A stretch of 64,000 bases of DNA. Origin: Anaspis maculata. Taxonomy: Eukaryota > Arthropoda > Insecta > Coleoptera > Scraptiidae. Position numbers and translations under genes: made by a program. Below are positions 59,655-64,000 of the stretch, in pieces (within the stretch, counting starts at the first letter, position 1; each line of letters begins with the position of its first letter). Location of the stretch: contig OX421962.1 in assembly GCA_949128115.1 (NCBI GenBank), positions 97,576,935 to 97,640,934 on the forward strand, written 5' to 3'. Under the pieces are notes generated by a model that made no database searches, was not told the origin of the DNA, and saw nothing but the letters and a program-made list of their open reading frames with translations.

Positions 59655-61371
59655 ATATTAGTGTCTGCAGGGATTTTCACAGCAACCTGCAGTATGGGAT
59701 GGGTCATGTGCGTGACATTGACCTCCGTGTCAAATGCTTCCCGCCACTACTGGAGCATTTGAGGATCGTGATTCGAATAGTCTTTTTGACAAAAGTTTGT
59801 TCGTTAAGTGAAAAATTACCGGTGACATCCCTGACACTAATGATGGTTTTGACATAGCATTCGATTGCTGTGACCCCACGTGGTGAGGTGAGAACTGCGG
59901 CTTTATCCTGAAGAATTTTTCAGGAATGAAAGGTAAACTAACACCAGAACAAAGTCTTTCGAGTACTTCACTATTTATATTAGAAAACGATCCGCTGCAT
60001 AGCTGGTTTCAGGAGTTGCTTTAGCGTGGCATCATCTTTCGGTCTATGATGAATGGTTGCCTGGAATAAACCAACACTTTGGTCTCGTGAACCTCCAAAA
60101 TATCCAGCGGAGTTGTTGTAAATTTCAGTGCCTAGTCCATACATTTTTTGAGAGCGAATCGCTGTGTTTCTCCGAAATCAAACTCGTCACAAATAGAAAG
60201 GATCGTAGATGTAAGACTGCTACGCAGCCTTCATCATCTGGCAGATTCCATTTGAAACTTTACCAGCGTAAGACCTCTACGATTTGTGATCAACTTATCA
60301 AGTGAGGAGACTTCACTGCTCACTGAAATGTGCAACGTTGATGACCTAACATTCACATACAAGAAGACCTTCCCGAAACAGTTGAATTTCTAGATTCTCA
60401 TAGACAGACTTCGTCCTTTGATCAAGTTCAACTGACCAGACCTCATGCGCTCACCGACATAACCACCACAATCAAGAGCAATTTCCAAAACATATGGGGA
60501 GACCATCACCTTCAACTGACCTGACCTCACGTGATCACATGTGCATTGTTTACAAGCTAGCCCTTACGAAAATTATCATCATTTTTGACATAGTCTAATA
60601 ATTTTTCCTAATAGATCTTCAGATCTTTCACTCAATTGACCAGACCTCACTCACTAACATACATAATTTACAACCTAACATCAACTAACACACTTCCCAG
60701 TTCTCAGGGAAGTGTTCCAGTTAATTTTTTTAATTACCTCCTTTTTTTCTGGCACTTCGAATTTGTTTTTGGTGTGTTATACCGATTTTGACTATTCTTA
60801 GTCTGCTGAAGACCCTGCAGTTAAGTTCTTTTTTTTTTGACAGATGGTGATAGTTACGTACTCTTCGATATTGTCGAGGTGAAACGAAGTGGTGAACTTT
60901 TTTTTTCAAATTCACAATTCACTACAGTGTTCGTCCATGTCCCAAGACCCATCTGCTGTCGTCAACCTTTCCAGCAAGCGACCAACTAATTCGCTATAAA
61001 TAATTGAGTGCACCTGCGTTCTGTGTGAACAAGGGATGATAAGGCGGTTGTCTAAGGCGTGATGCTTACCCCATCACCTCAGGCCTCCACCAGGGGTCCG
61101 CGACAACCGGGTTGTGAACACAAAGAACGGAAGCTCTAACCTTCCGCTTTGTGGGCCAAGTCCCTCAATGGGATGTAGAGCCACACTATCCACCATCTCT
61201 TAACCCATCCAGACTTTAGGCCATACTTCCCACTTCCACTTTCCAGCAGTGTTTGCTTTACCTATACCTGTTACCTGTTACCACAGTACAGCTGTTGTAT
61301 ATAGAGAAGAGCTGCTTCACTCGAAACCATTGTTGTTTGTTTGTAGGTATCGAATGACCAAATTTATAATA
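59655..61371. repeat. No gene; dispersed gaccagacctca words at 60.4-60.7 kb
   Basis: Words like ttcaactgaccagacctca occur near 60427, 60515 (acctgacctca) and 60634, and again at 52850. They are usually followed by cactcacYgacat and are near gatcacatg. They look like scattered ends of one decayed element related to family T. 61030-61200 is GC-richer and unassigned. Confidence 0.4.
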
Positions 61372-61499
61372 GTACATTACGTAACAAGAGTAGTAAGTAG
61401 CATATTACGCACGCAGGGAAAAGTTGCGCACGAGCGAGTGTAGCGAGCGAGTGCAGTACTCCCTGAGTGCGTAATTGCTTTACTACTCGTGTCATGTAC
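61372..61499. mobile_element. MITE, 128 bp, with gagcgagtg core
   Basis: GTACATTACGTAACAAGAGT and the reverse complement of the right end (gtacatgacacgagtagtaa) pair over about 45 bp, including tacgcac and agggaa. The unpaired middle has cgagcgagtgtagcgagcga. No coding sequence. Confidence 0.8.
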
Positions 61500-64000
61500 A
61501 GTACTTTACCTACGACCCCAATCCAAAGCGGTATTGTAACTTTGTGAGGGGCCCAGAATAATTTTCAGAAATCCAAGGTAATAAAACAGTCCTACATCAA
61601 CAATAACAGTGGATATTGACTTAAAAGCTATAATTAACGTGAAATGTAGCCAGTGGTATTGTAAACGGCAAAAATTATAGGTAAAAAAGCCACGTATTTC
61701 ATGAAATACCTACAATTTAAGTTCTCCCCTGATTCAAAATTCAAATAAAATCCCGCCGAATGCAGATTGTGTTGATTGGTCGGTGCGAAGTGTGCCTTGA
61801 CACTCTTGACAGGAGGAGCACGCACCTCATAGCAGTGTCAGCGGCCGTCATCCGTGTTCATAATATTAATATCCGTGTTCATAGGATACTGGGTTTTGCT
61901 AAATTTAGAGCAAGTAGAGCAAGTTAGAGCGAGTTGATTACTTTTATTGTATTTAAATAAGAATAATAGTATTATGTATCGCATAATATACACTTTTGAA
62001 AACTAAAACTACAGTAAATCGGAGAAGGGGGAGGTACTTTGATTGGTGTTTACGGCCATCAGATTAATCCAATGTCAAAGACGGATAGCATTTTCAAACT
62101 TTGGCGTCTGCTGGCTCGGTGGTTGTGTGTTGTACAACGCTTTTCGTCGAGACCTGAAAGAAAAGCACCCACAAATCGATTCTTGAAAATTGAGTGTTCA
62201 CTTACTGTGCCACCTAAAGCGAAGCCTGAGGTGTATTTAGAAGCGTACCTACCTATAGCCATTCAATTATTTGTTCGGCGTGGTGATATAGTTGGATTAC
62301 AACACTGGGACATGAATACTGGACAGCAATAAATAGTATTATTTGAAAATTATCGAACTTAGGTAGGCAGGCAGCAGAGTACCTGTCATCAGACATTTGG
62401 TGCTTGTTGTAACTGTCTAATTTCTACACCTACTTGATCCCAAGTTGTTGTTGACTGCGGGCAGTCCTTGCATTGATATTTTGAATCTTTTTTAATAAAT
62501 CTCGCAAAATTATTGTGATCAGGTAAAAACTAAGCCCTACCAATGCGAGTTAAAATTTAATCAAGAAATTCTCAAATCCCTCACTTGGAAAAAAAATCTG
62601 GACGATTTTGTTGTTGATACATCTCACTTCTATGGCCATGCCTTCGCTACGAATATATACAGCTAGTCTCGCCTATGCTTTCGGTGTGAAAGGTGCTACC
62701 GGGGCACGCGTCAGATTCCCGTGAAATGCTCCCATTTTTTAATGTGAATTATTTGAGAATGTCTTTCGATAAAAATTCCCCCAACATCAGAAACATAAAT
62801 TCCCTAACTGTGCGATTTACTTTACCATTACCGCACGCTGTGCGATTTACTTTACAGAATACGTCACGATGTGCGTAAGGGCTCACTTACTTAGGTTCCG
62901 AGTTGTGCGGTATACGGCACTTACGGTAGTGGTCGTAGGTAAATCTATAAAGATGAGTGTGTTCAAGTGTAGCAGGATCAAAAGTCACGTCTAGCGATAG
63001 TCACACAATTTTTATAAAAACAAGCGGTGTCCTATATTCACCTTAGCACTATTTACATAGGCTTTATCTTTGTCTTGTGCGAAAATATTATGGTTTAGAA
63101 AAAAGTACTGCAGGTCACGCGAATTATCGAGTGTTAAAAATAACAACGAATGGTCACTGCTCAGTGGCTAGTTCTTTATCGCAGCATCTCATTTCATTGG
63201 TAATGTCCCTGTCAAGTGGTTTTTCTGTACACAGTAATGATTTTATTGTGATTTGGATTTTACCGAACGACTCTTTGGATAATTTGTACACTGGAGCCTG
63301 GAGGTGGGGCCGGGCTGTAGGTTTTTTGTGCGTATAAACAATCTGCGATTACTTCAGTTATGAACTTCAATGAATGAACAAAAAAACTGACAAGTAAAAA
63401 AACAAACAGATCAAGCTTATCTGTCTGGAGAATTGAAAAGTATGGAAAATGCGGAAGCGTCGCGTCGGAGCGAAGAAACAACCTCGGAAAGCCTTCGAGT
63501 ATAGTGGCGCGATTATTGAAAATGAATACAGATGACTGCAATTTAAATGAACTATGATTTAACTGCACTGGTATTAAACACGTACGTACCTATACTTCAA
63601 TGTAATAATATTCAAAAGAAATCTCCAAGAAAATGATTAGATTATAATTATTAAATAGTTGGTGTTTCTGACATAATTCAAATACGAGGATTATTGTAGA
63701 ACTTTCTCGTTGATCATAATACGTAAACCTAGAGCATTTACAGAATGAAATTCGAAAGTCGTATTTATTATAACAAACTATGTACTAGGTTATCTTTTAT
63801 GTATCTACTATCTACGAGCTAAAGAGCTTTATAAATCCGCAAGACTAGGTCACAAATATTAACAATATTTTTCTTTCTTATCTAAAACTGATTTCGGGCT
63901 GCGAACTATTTGAAGTTCAAGCTGACACTACTGATATGGCGATGGCGCACGGTAAGAATCGGAAGTGTAGGCGCATGCGTCGAGCTTTTGCTCTTCAAGG
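61500..64000. other. No gene recognised; 18-bp direct repeat
   Basis: CTGTGCGATTTACTTTAC occurs at 62808 and 62838 (30-bp period). The + frame 62039-62332 (97 codons) and the other frames have no recognisable domain. The rest is AT-rich. Confidence 0.35.

Noticed and set aside
1..64000. CRISPR arrays, bacterial operons, rRNA genes, integrated virus genes
   Set aside because: No regularly spaced identical repeats, Shine-Dalgarno-led gene runs, rRNA-like sequence or recognisable viral proteins were seen.

Overview
This window looks like a gene-poor stretch of an arthropod, most likely insect, nuclear genome. It has no closely packed long open reading frames, no operon-like layout and no ribosomal or clear tRNA genes. 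It has many microsatellites, dense remains of eukaryotic transposable elements (non-LTR retrotransposons, a tRNA-derived SINE, a Penelope-like fragment, PIF/Harbinger-type and TA-flanked terminal-inverted-repeat elements, large foldbacks) and eukaryotic splice signals. Short TAGGTACCTA-like words and TGTCA/TGACA words are frequent, as is common in hemipteran and lepidopteran DNA; the order cannot be settled from sequence alone. No complete protein-coding gene was found. Most of the window is best read as intergenic DNA or the inside of one or more very long introns.

Layout. 1-5 kb: TAATTA-rich DNA, a MITE (1071-1222), a polypyrimidine-CAG/GTACGT site (1656/1657), a 21-bp tandem repeat (3418-3501) and a PIF/Harbinger-type MITE with a clean TTA duplication (4644-4886). 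5-11 kb: a possible first coding exon (5651-5684) and a 1.2-kb near-perfect foldback (6533-7777). 11-18 kb: two diverged copies of an unclassified repeat, the second broken by a Penelope-like insertion with a hammerhead-like core, then a half-deleted foldback. 18.47 kb: an almost ideal recursive (ratchet) splice site on the + strand. 21-24 kb: a TA-flanked MITE, a decayed non-LTR retrotransposon on the - strand and a second 1.2-kb foldback, then a frameshifted THAP-like fragment (24.4 kb). 27 kb: a weak chemoreceptor-like fragment on the - strand. 30.9-32.6 kb: a foldback holding a SINE with a 15-bp target-site duplication and copies of another repeat. 33-36 kb: GC-richer DNA with an RFX-type X-box and a further MITE. 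38.7 kb: a candidate exon on the - strand with good splice sites and one open frame. 41.9-44.0 kb: an R1-like non-LTR element with 15-bp target-site duplications, a lost catalytic box and a nested MITE with a TAA duplication. 46-48 kb: a GC-rich block and a 51-bp minisatellite. 51-62 kb: several MITE families, including a 1.3-kb element beside its own 0.2-kb internal-deletion derivative.

No set of genes here works together in a recognisable pathway. The most informative content is (i) signals suggesting transcription and splicing across the region, on both strands, and (ii) a layered transposon record in which nesting and target-site duplications give relative insertion ages.
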